From Streptomyces ficellus (lineage in GTDB: Bacteria > Actinomycetota > Actinomycetes > Streptomycetales > Streptomycetaceae), in NCBI RefSeq assembly GCF_009739905.1, contig NZ_CP034279.1, positions 434,001 through 498,000 on the forward strand: a stretch of 64,000 nucleotides of DNA, read 5' to 3'. The translations under genes and the position numbers were made by a program. A model generated the notes under the pieces. The model was given only the letters and a program-made list of their open reading frames with translations. It was not told the DNA's origin and made no database searches. This document shows positions 41,561 through 50,855 of this stretch, one piece after another (position 1 is the stretch's first letter; each line of letters opens with the position of its first letter).

Positions 41561-43663
41561 ATGACAAGCACGGCTCCTCCGGCTGGAACTCGGGTGATGA
41601 CCTTGTCGCTACGCTCGCACGGCAGGCTCAAGGTACTGGCGGTCCTCTGCCTGCTGCTCACCCTGCTGACCCCGGCGCAGGCCCAGGCGGGTCCGGGCGG
41701 GGAGGACGCGCCGGGCTGGTGGGATCCGGTCCAGCGCCCCGCGCCCGACTCCCGGATCGGTGTCACCGGGGAGCCCTTCAAGGGCACCGACGCCCAGGGG
41801 CGGGTCCGGGGGTTCGTCGACGCCCACGACCACATCATGTCCAACGAGGCCTTCGGCGGCCGCCTCATCTGCGGCAAGCCGTTCTCCGAACTCGGTGTCG
41901 CCGACGCGCTCAAGGACTGCCCCGAGCACTACCCGGACGGCTCGCTCGCCGTCTTCGACTTCATCACCAAGGGCGGCGACGGACGGCACGACCCCGACGG
42001 CTGGCCCACCTTCAAGGACTGGCCCGCCCACGACTCGCTGACCCACCAGCAGAACTACTACGCCTGGATCGAACGGGCCTGGCGCGGCGGCCAGCGCGTC
42101 CTCGTCAACGACCTCGTCACCAACGGGGTGATCTGCTCGGTCTACTTCTTCAAGGACCGCGGCTGCGACGAGATGACCTCCATCCGCCTCCAGGCGCGCA
42201 AGACGTACGAGATGCAGGCGTACGTCGACCGGATGTACGGCGGACCCGGCAAGGGCTGGTTCCGGGTCGTCACGGACTCCGCGCAGGCCCGGCAGGTGAT
42301 CGAGCAGGGCAAGATGGCGGTCGTCCTCGGTGTGGAGACCTCCGAACCCTTCGGCTGCAAGCAGATCCTCGACGTGGCCCAGTGCGACCGGGGCGACATC
42401 GACCGGGGCCTGGACGAACTGCACGCGCTGGGCGTGCGCAGCATGTTCCTGTGCCACAAGTTCGACAACGCCCTGTGCGGCGTCAGGTTCGACTCCGGCT
42501 CGCTCGGAACGGCCATCAACGTCGGCCAGTTCCTGTCGACGGGCACCTTCTGGAAGACGGAGAAGTGCACCGGCCCGCAGGCCGACAACCCCATCGGCGC
42601 CGCGCCGGCGGCCGGGGCGGAGAAGCAGCTCCCGCCGGGCGTCTCCGTGCCGTCGTACGCCACCGACGCCCGCTGCAACACCCGTGGCCTGACCGATCTC
42701 GGCGAGTACGCCCTGCGCGGGATGATGCGGCGCGGGATGATGATCGAGGTCGACCACATGAGCGTCAAGGCCACCGGTCGCGTCCTGGACGTCCTGGAGT
42801 CCGAGTCGTACCCCGGCGTCCTCTCCTCGCACAGCTGGATGGACGCCGACTGGACCGAGCGGGTCTACCGCCTCGGCGGCTTCATCGCCCAGTACATGCA
42901 CGGCGCCGAGGGGTTCACCGCCGAGGCCCGGCGTACGGCCGCCCTGCGCGACAAGTACGGCGTCGGGTACGGCTACGGCACCGACATGAACGGCGTGGGC
43001 GGCTGGCCCGGCCCCCGGGGCGCGGACACCCCGAATCCGGTGCGCTACCCCTTCCGCAGCGCCGACGGCGGTTCGGTCGTCGACCGGCCGGTCACCGGCG
43101 AGCGCACCTGGGACGTCAACACCGACGGCGCCGCGCACTACGGCCTGGTGCCGGACTGGCTGGAGGACATCCGGGTCACCGGCGGACAGGACGTCATCGG
43201 CGACCTCTTCCGCGGCGCCGAGTCCTACCTGACCACCTGGGGCTCCTCCGAGCGCCATCGCCCGGCCGCCAGCCTGGCCGCCGGCGCCGCCACCTCGGCC
43301 AGTTCGTCGGAGTGGAACCCGTTCACCAGCTACGCGCCCGGGCGCGCCGTGGACGGCGACCTCCGCACCCGGTGGGCCAGCCACTGGAGCGACCAGCAGT
43401 GGCTGCGGATCGACCTGGGCGCCCCGCGCACGGTCGGGCGGGTCACGCTCGACTGGGAGCGCGCGTACGGCAGGGCGTACCGGATCGAGGTGTCCGCCGA
43501 CGGCGAGGACTGGCGGACCGTGTGGTCCACGACCGCCGGTGACGGCGGCCTCGACACGGCACGCTTCCCGGCCGTACCGGCGCGCTTCGTGCGCGTGACG
43601 GGACTCGAACGCGGGACCGGATGGGGCTACTCGCTGCGGGAGGTCGGCGTGTACGGCGGCTGA
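41561..43663 (+). CDS. Secreted M19-like dipeptidase with C-terminal discoidin (F5/8 type C) domain
   Basis: This protein has about 700 residues and a Sec signal (LKVLAVLCLLLTLLTPAQAQA). A membrane-dipeptidase-like metallohydrolase domain follows: VRGFVDAHDHIMSNEAFGG carries the first metal histidines, then GMMIEVDHMSVKATGRVLDV, then LSSHSWMDADWTERVY and GYGYGTDMNGVGGWPG. A linker leads to a discoidin/CBM32 module at about 560-700 (NPFTSYAPGRAVDGDLRTRW, then RFVRVTGLERGTGWGYSLRE) that would bind cell-wall or glycan surfaces. ATG 41561 has a weak ribosome site; ATG 41597 is an alternative that keeps the signal peptide. The true substrate is unknown. Confidence 0.82.
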   Translation: MTSTAPPAGTRVMTLSLRSHGRLKVLAVLCLLLTLLTPAQAQAGPGGEDAPGWWDPVQRPAPDSRIGVTGEPFKGTDAQGRVRGFVDAHDHIMSNEAFGGRLICGKPFSELGVADALKDCPEHYPDGSLAVFDFITKGGDGRHDPDGWPTFKDWPAHDSLTHQQNYYAWIERAWRGGQRVLVNDLVTNGVICSVYFFKDRGCDEMTSIRLQARKTYEMQAYVDRMYGGPGKGWFRVVTDSAQARQVIEQGKMAVVLGVETSEPFGCKQILDVAQCDRGDIDRGLDELHALGVRSMFLCHKFDNALCGVRFDSGSLGTAINVGQFLSTGTFWKTEKCTGPQADNPIGAAPAAGAEKQLPPGVSVPSYATDARCNTRGLTDLGEYALRGMMRRGMMIEVDHMSVKATGRVLDVLESESYPGVLSSHSWMDADWTERVYRLGGFIAQYMHGAEGFTAEARRTAALRDKYGVGYGYGTDMNGVGGWPGPRGADTPNPVRYPFRSADGGSVVDRPVTGERTWDVNTDGAAHYGLVPDWLEDIRVTGGQDVIGDLFRGAESYLTTWGSSERHRPAASLAAGAATSASSSEWNPFTSYAPGRAVDGDLRTRWASHWSDQQWLRIDLGAPRTVGRVTLDWERAYGRAYRIEVSADGEDWRTVWSTTAGDGGLDTARFPAVPARFVRVTGLERGTGWGYSLREVGVYGG

Positions 43664-43727
43664 CGCCGCCCGGCCGTGCGTACAGTGCCCAGCCAGTCGA
43701 CTCGGCAACGGCAGGAAGGGCACCGGC

Positions 43728-44765
43728 GTGCACTGGGCGTACATCGGCTCGTTCACCTCGGGGGGCGGCCGCGGCATCACGGTCGCGGCCGTCGACCCGG
43801 CGACCGGGGACCTGACCCCGCGGCACGGCGTCGACACCGTGGCCAACCCCTCGTCCCTGACCCTCGACCGGGCGGCGGGGATCCTCTACGCGGTGAGCGA
43901 CACCGAGGCGGGCGCGGTCGCGGCCTTCCGCACCGGCCCCGACGGAAGCCTGACCCCGCTCGGCCCGGCGGTCGCCGTGGCCGGTGACGGGCCGAACCAC
44001 CTGGCCCTCGCCGGGCGCAGGCTGCTCACCGCGAACTACGGCTCGGGCAGCGTCAGCAGCCTCGCCACCGGCCCCGACGGCGGTCCGTCCGGGCCGCCTT
44101 CCGTGCTGGAGTTCCACGGCTCCGGGCCCGACCCCGAGCGGCAGCGGGGGCCGCACGCCCACCAGGTGCTGCCCGCCCCGGAAGGGCGGTGGGTGCTGAG
44201 CGTGGACCTGGGCACGGACGCGGTGCGGGTCTGCGCGGTGGACCAGGAGACCGGCGGGCTGCGGGTGCACACCGAGACGGTGCTGCGGGCCGGGTCCGGG
44301 CCGCGCCACGCCGCCTTCCACCCGGACGGCGAGGTGGTCCACGTCCTGCACGAGCTGGAGCCGCTGATGACCGTCTGCCGGTGGGACGCGGTGGCCGGGC
44401 GGCTGGAGCCGCTGGCGGAGGTGGCGGTCGACCCCGAGGGCGCACCGGACGGGGGACGGGTGTTCCCGTCGGTGGTGCGCGAGTCGCCCGACGGGCGGTT
44501 CCTGTGGGCGGCCGTGCGCGGCAGCAACCGGATCCTGACGTACGCGCTGGCGGGAGGGGCCGAGAAGCCGCTGCTCACGGCCGTGACGGACTGCGGCGGG
44601 GTGTGGCCCCGCGACCTGGTGACCGACGCCTCAGGGCGCCGGCTGTACGTGGTCAACGAGTGGTCCGGGGACGTCACCCGGTTCGCCGTGGACCAGGAGA
44701 GCGGGCGGCTGGAGCGCGGCGGCGCGGTGGAGGTGCCGGCCGCCGCGTGCCTGGTCCTCTCCTGA
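43728..44765 (+). CDS. Lactonase family beta-propeller (6-phosphogluconolactonase-like)
   Basis: This 345-aa protein resembles the YbhE/Pgl type seven-bladed propeller lactonases: YIGSFTSGGGRGITVAAVDP at the N-terminus, PHAHQVLPAPEGRWVLSVDL with the conserved His pair, RHAAFHPDGEVVHVLHELEP, FPSVVRESPDGRFLWAAVRG, and YVVNEWSGDVTRFAVDQESG. The family opens sugar lactones, classically 6-phosphogluconolactone. It is cytoplasmic (no signal). The GTG at 43728 gives the family N-terminus. Sugar-related genes lie nearby (GH15, G6PDH-like), but none is in its operon. Confidence 0.85.
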   Translation: MHWAYIGSFTSGGGRGITVAAVDPATGDLTPRHGVDTVANPSSLTLDRAAGILYAVSDTEAGAVAAFRTGPDGSLTPLGPAVAVAGDGPNHLALAGRRLLTANYGSGSVSSLATGPDGGPSGPPSVLEFHGSGPDPERQRGPHAHQVLPAPEGRWVLSVDLGTDAVRVCAVDQETGGLRVHTETVLRAGSGPRHAAFHPDGEVVHVLHELEPLMTVCRWDAVAGRLEPLAEVAVDPEGAPDGGRVFPSVVRESPDGRFLWAAVRGSNRILTYALAGGAEKPLLTAVTDCGGVWPRDLVTDASGRRLYVVNEWSGDVTRFAVDQESGRLERGGAVEVPAAACLVLS

Positions 44766-44767
44766 CG

Positions 44768-45010
44768 TCAGCGTCCGGCGCCACCGCCCCGGGCCGGACC
44801 GCCCGGCTGGATCGACGCCTTGGACTGCACCGTGTCGACGGTGTGGACGGCCTCGTCCAGGACGGGCTGGGCGAGCCTGCCGTCGAGTCCGACGTGGACC
44901 TTGTCGACGATGCCTCCGTTGAGGGACTCGGCGTGGGCGGCGGGGCCGGCCGCCAGGGCCGCGCCGGCGAGGGCGAGCAGGGTCAGGGCGCGGGTGCTGG
45001 TACGTGACAT
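44768..45010 (-). CDS. Small secreted protein, 80 aa
   Basis: This 80-aa product has a signal peptide (TRALTLLALAGAALAAGPAA, cleavage near AHAES). The mature chain has about 55 residues (LNGGIVDKVHVGLDGRLAQP, then VHTVDTVQSKASI) ending in a Gly/Arg-rich tail. It has no cysteine. I do not recognise a family. Start ATG 45010; the longer frame upstream is non-conserved. It is convergent with the lactonase, with 2 bp between stops. Confidence 0.55.
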   Translation of the reverse strand: MSRTSTRALTLLALAGAALAAGPAAHAESLNGGIVDKVHVGLDGRLAQPVLDEAVHTVDTVQSKASIQPGGPARGGGAGR

Positions 45011-45085
45011 GCCCGGCCCAACGACCGTCGCGCCGCCCGGGTCACCGCGCCCGTCGCCCGTCCGGCGCAACCGCGCATCCGGTGG

Positions 45086-46924
45086 TCAGTCGCCGGCGCG
45101 GTCCAGTTCCTCGTCGAGCGCGAGCGCGGCCATGATGAGCGCCACGTGGGTGAACGCCTGCGGGAAGTTGCCCAGTTGCTCACCGGTCGGCCCGATCTCC
45201 TCGGCGAACAGGCCCACGTGGTTGGCGTAGGTGAGCATCTTGTCGAACGCGTACCGGGCCATCCCGAGCCGGCCCGCGCGGGCCAGGGCCCCGGCGTACA
45301 GGAAGCTGCACAGGGAGAAGGTGCCCTCCTCCCCGCGGAGCCCGTCGGGCGAGGCGAGCGGGTCGTAGCGGTGGACGAGGCTGTCGGAGACGAGTTCGGC
45401 CTCCATGGCGTCCAGGGTCGACAGCCAGCGCCGGTCCTTCGGGGAGAGGAAGCCCACCACCGGCATCAGCAGCAGCGACGCGTCGAGGACGTCGCTGCCG
45501 TAGTGCTGGACGAACGCCCCGCGGCGCGGGCTCCAGCCCCGGTCCATGATCTGCTCGAAGACCGCGTCCCGTGCGGCGGTCCAGCCCGCGACGTCGGCGG
45601 GCCGGGCCAGTTCGCCGGCCAGCCGGATGCCGCGGTCGAAGGCCGTCCAGCACATCAGGCGGCTGAAGGTGAAGTCCCTGCGGCCGCCGCGGGTCTCCCA
45701 GATGCCCTCGTCGGGGCGGTCCCAGCTGCGGGCCAGCCAGTCGAGGAGGGCGCTGAGGTTGCGCCAGCCGTCGTACCCGGCGAGCTGCGCCAGGTCCCGG
45801 GCGTGGGTCAGGGCGTAGGCCACCTCGCCGTAGATGTCGAGCTGGAGCTGTCCGGCCGCGTCGTTGCCGGCCCGGACCGGTGCCGAGCCCCGGTAGCCCT
45901 CCAGGTGGCCGAGGACCTCCTCGGCCAGGTGCGGGTCGCCGTCCACCCGGTACATGATCTGGAGCGGCTCGTCCGTGATGGTGGTGCCCGTCGCGACGCG
46001 GGCGCCCAGCCAGCGCCGGAACGCGTCCGCCTCCTCCTCGTACCCGAGGTCAAGCAGCGCCTTCACGGACAGGGACGCGTCGCGCACCCACGTGTAGCGG
46101 TAGTCCCAGTTGCGTTCCCCGCCGAGCCGCTCGGGCAGCCCGGTGGTGACGGCGGCCACGGGTGCGCCGCTGGGGGCGTACGTCATCAGCTTGAGGGTGA
46201 TCGCCGAGCGGTTGACCACCTGCTGCCAGCGGCCCCGGTACCGGCTGCGGCGCACCCAGCGGTGCCAGTAGTCGTAGGTGGAGAGGAACGCCTCGCGGAC
46301 GCTGTCCTCGTCCGGTCTGGGCGGCGGTGACGTGCCGGTGCCCGGACACACGGTCAGGACGGCGGCCGCGCGCTGTCCCTGGTTCAGCGTCAGCCCGGTG
46401 TGGACGTCGTCGCCGTCGCGGAGCAGCCGCACGGGCCGGGCCGCGTCCCCGCCGACGTGCAGGTGGGCCGTCAGTCCCGGGCCGGTGAAGCGTGCCGAGT
46501 CCCGGTCCAGGTCGAGGTGGTGGGCCGCCCGGCCGTAGTCGAAGCGGGGGCGGCACTCCAGCCGGAAGCGGACGGTGCCGCGCGTGACCCGCATGACCCT
46601 GATGACGCGGCGCCGGTCCTCGGGGGTGCCGGCCTCGGCCGGCGGCATGAAGTCGACGACCTCCCCGACGCCCTCCTCGGTCATGAAGCGCGTCACCAGG
46701 ACGGCGGTGTCGGCGAGGTAGAGCTGGCGCGTCGTGGCGTCCGGCGCGTCGGGGGCGATGGCGAAGTAGCCGCCGCGGTCGTGGTCGAGGAGGGCGGCGA
46801 ACAGGCTGGGCGAGTCGAAGCGGGGCGCGCAGAACCAGTCGAGCACCCCGTCGGAGGAGACGAGGGCCGCCGTCCGCAGGTCGCCGATGAGCCCGTGGTC
46901 GGCGATGGGTGGGTAGCGGCGCAT
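45086..46924 (-). CDS. Glycoside hydrolase family 15 protein (glucoamylase/trehalase type), copy 1
   Basis: This 612-aa protein has GH15 features: N-terminal beta-sandwich (YPPIADHGLIGDLRTAALVS, then VLDWFCAPRFDSPSLFAALL) and an (alpha/alpha)6 barrel with GGERNWDYRYTWVRDASLSV, GIWETRGGRRDFTFSRLMCW, and SDSLVHRYDPLASPDGLRGE near the catalytic region. In mycobacteria GH15 proteins of this shape are trehalases, so trehalose is the most likely substrate, with release of free glucose. It has no signal peptide, so it acts in the cytoplasm. ATG 46924 has GAAGGGA upstream. It is paralogous to the copy at 61922-63778. Confidence 0.87.
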   Translation of the reverse strand: MRRYPPIADHGLIGDLRTAALVSSDGVLDWFCAPRFDSPSLFAALLDHDRGGYFAIAPDAPDATTRQLYLADTAVLVTRFMTEEGVGEVVDFMPPAEAGTPEDRRRVIRVMRVTRGTVRFRLECRPRFDYGRAAHHLDLDRDSARFTGPGLTAHLHVGGDAARPVRLLRDGDDVHTGLTLNQGQRAAAVLTVCPGTGTSPPPRPDEDSVREAFLSTYDYWHRWVRRSRYRGRWQQVVNRSAITLKLMTYAPSGAPVAAVTTGLPERLGGERNWDYRYTWVRDASLSVKALLDLGYEEEADAFRRWLGARVATGTTITDEPLQIMYRVDGDPHLAEEVLGHLEGYRGSAPVRAGNDAAGQLQLDIYGEVAYALTHARDLAQLAGYDGWRNLSALLDWLARSWDRPDEGIWETRGGRRDFTFSRLMCWTAFDRGIRLAGELARPADVAGWTAARDAVFEQIMDRGWSPRRGAFVQHYGSDVLDASLLLMPVVGFLSPKDRRWLSTLDAMEAELVSDSLVHRYDPLASPDGLRGEEGTFSLCSFLYAGALARAGRLGMARYAFDKMLTYANHVGLFAEEIGPTGEQLGNFPQAFTHVALIMAALALDEELDRAGD

Positions 46925-47149
46925 GGCGGTCCCTTCGCGAGCTCGCCCGTCCCCCCACGCTAGGACCGGGTGCTCCGCCCCGCATGCCGGGCGGTCCGGC
47001 CGGGCGGTCACCCGTCGGGCGGCGCGGGGCGTGCCGAACGGCGGGCGGCGGCCTTGAATGGCGGCATCAGGTGCGCCGCCCGCCCGTGGGCGGCACGCGT
47101 CGTCGTGTCGCGGTCCCCCCACGACCGGGCCGGTGTTTCGGGAGGGCGC

Positions 47150-49411
47150 ATGACGTCACCGCAGAAGGGGGCACTGCGCCGCACGGGCGCCTGGTGCTCC
47201 CGCCACTTCGTGACCGTCATCGTCCTGTGGCTCGCGGCCGTGGCGGGGCTCCAGGTACTGGACCGGTTGTACGGGGGCGACTACTCGGACAACTTCGCGC
47301 TGCCGGGGTCGCAGTCCGAGGACGGCCTGAACGTGCTGAAGGCCCACGACCCGGCCGCGGGCGGGTACAGCGCCCAGGTCGTGCTGCACGACTCGGCGAA
47401 GCCGCTCACCGACGAGAGCGGGCCGATCGGCACGGCGGTGACGAACCTGGGGAAGCTGCCGCACGTGCTGAGCGCGCAGAACCCGCTGCCCGCGCCCGGT
47501 ACGCCACCGCCGGCGAAGGGCACGCCCAACGTGGGGCCGTTGTCGTCGGACGGGAAGACCGCGTACATCACCGTGCGCTTCGACGTGCAGCCGTCCACGC
47601 TGGGCTCGTCCTACCTGGACGGTGTCGACACGGCGGTCGAGCCGCTGCGCGCGGCGGACGTGGAGGTGGAGTACGGCGGGCCGCTGGGCGAACTGGCGCG
47701 GCCGGAGCCGGACGACCGCACCAGCGAGGCCATCGGCTTCGGGGTGGCCATCCTGGTCCTGCTGATCGGCTTCGGCAGTGTCGTGGCGGCGGTGATGCCG
47801 CTGGTGACCGCCCTGGTCGCGGTGGTCTGCGGACTGGGTTTGCTGGGGCTGCTGGCCGCGGCCTTCACGTTCGCCACGGTGTCGCCGACCCTCGCCACGA
47901 TGATCGGTCTGGGTGTCGGTATCGACTACGCCCTGTTCCTGATCACCCGGCACCGGCAGAACCTGATGGACGGGCGGGACCCGGCGACCGCGGCCGGGCT
48001 GGCGGCGGCGACCAGCGGCCGCGCGGTGCTCGTCTCCGGCTGCACGGTGATCATCGCCCTGTCGGGGCTGTGGGTGTCGGGCATCAGCTTCATCGGCAAG
48101 CTGGGCCTGGCGGCGGCCGTCACGGTGGTCACGGCCGTCCTCGGGGCGCTCACCCTGGTGCCGGCGATGCTGGGCCTGGCCGGGCGGCGGATCGACAAGC
48201 TGCGCGTACGGCGGCCGATCGCCGAGACGGAGGCCGGGCCCGGTGAGACGGCGCACGGCACCTGGCACCGGTACGCCCAGCGGGTGGAGCGCCGCCCGTG
48301 GTGGTTCCTCGTCTCGGGGGTCGTGGTCCTCGCGGTCCTGGCGGTGCCGCTGCTGTTCATCCAGCTGGGGCACATCGGCGACGGGGCGGACCCCAAGTCG
48401 TTCACCGACCGGCGGGCGTTCGACCTGATGTCCTCGGCGTTCGGGCCCGGGTCGAACGGTCCGCTGACCCTGGTCGTCGACCAGACGGACGTGCCGCAGG
48501 CGGACCGGTCGTCGCTGGCGAGCCGGGCGCAGAGCACCCTGGCGAACGTGCCCGACGCGGCGCTGATCACACCGCTGAAGGCGACACCGGACGGTGACGT
48601 GCTGATCGGGACGGCGTACTCGGTCGCCGATCCGCAGGACGAGAAGACCACGAACCTCGTCAACCACCTGGTGGACGACGTGCTTCCGCAGGCGGTGTCC
48701 GGCACCGACGCCCGGACGTACGTGACGGGCACGACCGCGGCCCAGGTGGACTTCCTGGACATCGTCTCCAGCCGGCTGCCGCTGATCATCGCGGTGGTGG
48801 TGGGCCTCGCGTTCCTGGTGATCCTGGTCGTGTTCCGCGGTGTGCTCGTCGCCGTCAAGGCGGCCGTGCTCAACGTGTTGTCGATCGCCGCGTCGTACGG
48901 GGTGGTGGTGGCCGTCTTCCAGTGGGGCTGGGGCGGGCCCGCGCTGGGCGTGTCGGGCGAGGTGCCCATCGAGAGCTACGTACCGATGATGATGTTCGCG
49001 ATCGTGTTCGGGCTCAGCATGGACTACGAGATCTTCCTGCTGTCCCGCGTCCACGAGGCGTGGGTGCGCACCGGCGACCCGAAGGCGAGCGTCGCGCACG
49101 CGCTGGAGATCACGGCGCGGGTGATCACGTGCGCCGCGCTGATCATGGTGAGCGTCTTCGCCGCGTTCATCCTCAGCGACAACATCGTGGTCAAGATGCT
49201 GGGCCTGGGCCTCGCCGCGAGCGTGCTCATCGACGCCACCATCGTCCGCCTCCTGCTCGTCCCCGCGGCGATGACCCTGCTGGGCAAGTCGGCCTGGTGG
49301 ACGCCGAGGTGGCTGGACCGCGTGCTGCCGCACATCGACACGGAGGGCGAGTCCGCCGCCCACGCGGACGCCGGTGCCCCCGCCCCGCCCGGCGGGGGGC
49401 GGGCCGGCTGA
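47150..49411 (+). CDS. MMPL family transporter (RND type)
   Basis: This 753-aa inner-membrane protein has the RND/MMPL layout. Helix one is [18 protein letters not shown], followed by a large periplasmic loop. A bundle of six helices has [20 protein letters not shown], and [20 protein letters not shown] carries the conserved Asp of the proton relay. A second loop and a second bundle ([20 protein letters not shown] with the matching Asp) follow. Substrates of such transporters are lipids, siderophores or antibiotics. ATG 47150 has GGAGGG upstream. No TetR partner sits beside it. Confidence 0.9.
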   Translation: MTSPQKGALRRTGAWCSRHFVTVIVLWLAAVAGLQVLDRLYGGDYSDNFALPGSQSEDGLNVLKAHDPAAGGYSAQVVLHDSAKPLTDESGPIGTAVTNLGKLPHVLSAQNPLPAPGTPPPAKGTPNVGPLSSDGKTAYITVRFDVQPSTLGSSYLDGVDTAVEPLRAADVEVEYGGPLGELARPEPDDRTSEAIGFGVAILVLLIGFGSVVAAVMPLVTALVAVVCGLGLLGLLAAAFTFATVSPTLATMIGLGVGIDYALFLITRHRQNLMDGRDPATAAGLAAATSGRAVLVSGCTVIIALSGLWVSGISFIGKLGLAAAVTVVTAVLGALTLVPAMLGLAGRRIDKLRVRRPIAETEAGPGETAHGTWHRYAQRVERRPWWFLVSGVVVLAVLAVPLLFIQLGHIGDGADPKSFTDRRAFDLMSSAFGPGSNGPLTLVVDQTDVPQADRSSLASRAQSTLANVPDAALITPLKATPDGDVLIGTAYSVADPQDEKTTNLVNHLVDDVLPQAVSGTDARTYVTGTTAAQVDFLDIVSSRLPLIIAVVVGLAFLVILVVFRGVLVAVKAAVLNVLSIAASYGVVVAVFQWGWGGPALGVSGEVPIESYVPMMMFAIVFGLSMDYEIFLLSRVHEAWVRTGDPKASVAHALEITARVITCAALIMVSVFAAFILSDNIVVKMLGLGLAASVLIDATIVRLLLVPAAMTLLGKSAWWTPRWLDRVLPHIDTEGESAAHADAGAPAPPGGGRAG

Positions 49412-49513
49412 CGCCCCGGGCGAGCCGCCCCTGCGGCCGCTGCCGCCCGAAGTGGCCTGTTCCCCGGTCCGCGGGTGACCGGTCACGACGGGGGCACCCT
49501 CGGGCGCGCCCTC

Positions 49514-49867
49514 TCAGGGGCGTTCGGCGAGGAGGTGGCCCACCACCCGGGCGATGAGGTCGTACGGCACGGGTGCGGAGAGCGGGAACTTCAGGGTTCC
49601 CTTGCCCGACCGGTAGGGCTCGATGTCCCGCTGGAAGGCGTCGTCGCCCTCGGGGACGGGGTAGACGCTGACGTGCTTCTGCCAGCCGGCGAAGTAGACG
49701 AGGCTCCGGCGGCCGTGGGTGACCGCCGGGATCCCGTAGGAGATTTTCTCGCCCACGCCGTCGGGCGCGGCGTCGTGGATCGTCCGCCGCACCTCTTCGA
49801 GGACGCCCCGGACGTCCTCGGGGAACGAGGCGATGTAGTCGTCGACCGACGCGAAGTGCTCTGTCAC
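49514..49867 (-). CDS. DUF1801 domain protein
   Basis: This 117-aa DUF1801 (YdhG-like) protein has FASVDDYIASFPEDVRGVLE and VGEKISYGIPAVTHGRRSLV, then YFAGWQKHVSVYPVP and YRSGKGTLKFPLSAPVPYD. Some relatives are described as frataxin-like iron-binding or metabolite-binding proteins. The start is GTG 49867 with AAAGGG upstream. No operon partner is evident. Confidence 0.85.
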   Translation of the reverse strand: MTEHFASVDDYIASFPEDVRGVLEEVRRTIHDAAPDGVGEKISYGIPAVTHGRRSLVYFAGWQKHVSVYPVPEGDDAFQRDIEPYRSGKGTLKFPLSAPVPYDLIARVVGHLLAERP

Positions 49868-49927
49868 GGGTCCGCCCTTTCGCTGCCTACCGTGCCACGC
49901 TAGGCGCCGCCGCTCCCCCGCGCGCGT

Positions 49928-50812
49928 TCAGCGCAGCACGTGCAGGGCGCCTGGCTGGACGCGGACCGTGACCGGGAGGGTCGCGTCGACCTCGCCGTCC
50001 GCGCCGTAGGGGAGACCGCGGTCGGCCTCGATGCGGATCTCCTTGCCGCGCAGGACCTCGACCTGCGGGCGGCCCATGTGCGCGCCGGTCTTCAGCTCGT
50101 TCATCATCGTGAAGAACAGCCGTTTCGGGGCGTGCCGGATCACCACGACGTCGAGCAGGCCGTCGTCGACGCGGGCGTCCGGCGCGACGCGGCGGCCGAA
50201 CCCGTAGAAGCCGGAGTTGGCGGCGACGACGGTGTAGCCGCGGAGCTCGCGCGCCTCCCCGCCGTCGACGGTGATGCGGTACGCCGCCGGTCGCCAGCCG
50301 GCCACCGCGCGCGCCCCGCCCGCGTAGTACGAGGCTGCGCCGCGCAGCAGCCGGGACTGGTTGGCGTACCGGTTGGCGACCGCGTCGACGCCGGCGTACA
50401 CGCTGCCGAGGACCGAGACGCCGTCGTGTACGGCCGAGTCGACCCGGATGGTGTCGACGGCGCGCGGCTCGGCGCCGAGCAGCAGCTCCGACAGGGCCGC
50501 CGGGTCGGTGGGCAGGGCGAGGGCCCTGGCGAAGTCGTTGCCGCGGCCCGAGGGTACGAGTCCGAGGACGGCGTCGGTGCCGCTGAGCACGCCGCCGACC
50601 GCGCCGGCCATGCCGTCGCCTCCGACGGCGAGCACCACACGCCCCTGCGAGGCGGCTTGGAGGGCCAGTTCGCGGGCGTGGTCGAGGCTGCGGCTGTAAC
50701 GGGTGTCCAGCCCGGCTCCCGCCTCCCGCAGGAGCCGGGCCACGGGCAGCAGGGCCGCCGTGCCGCTGGAACTTCCCGCGGCCGGGTTGACGACGGCGGT
50801 GAACTGTCGCAT
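49928..50812 (-). CDS. Diacylglycerol kinase-family lipid kinase
   Basis: This 294-aa soluble lipid kinase has a catalytic domain with NPAAGSSSGTAALLPVARLL, VVLAVGGDGMAGAVGGVLSG (GGDG ATP loop), and VPSGRGNDFARALALPTDP. A beta-sandwich C-terminal domain ends in YGADGEVDATLPVTVRVQPG. The likely reaction is ATP-dependent phosphorylation of diacylglycerol or a related lipid alcohol. It lies 43 bp downstream of the ADHAPS-like gene on the same strand, probably co-transcribed. From memory this set of genes corresponds to Rv2252-Rv2249c of Mycobacterium tuberculosis. Confidence 0.9.
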   Translation of the reverse strand: MRQFTAVVNPAAGSSSGTAALLPVARLLREAGAGLDTRYSRSLDHARELALQAASQGRVVLAVGGDGMAGAVGGVLSGTDAVLGLVPSGRGNDFARALALPTDPAALSELLLGAEPRAVDTIRVDSAVHDGVSVLGSVYAGVDAVANRYANQSRLLRGAASYYAGGARAVAGWRPAAYRITVDGGEARELRGYTVVAANSGFYGFGRRVAPDARVDDGLLDVVVIRHAPKRLFFTMMNELKTGAHMGRPQVEVLRGKEIRIEADRGLPYGADGEVDATLPVTVRVQPGALHVLR

Positions 50813-50855
50813 GTGCGCGCCTCCGTAGGGCTGGGCAGGCTGGGGGTGGGCCGGG

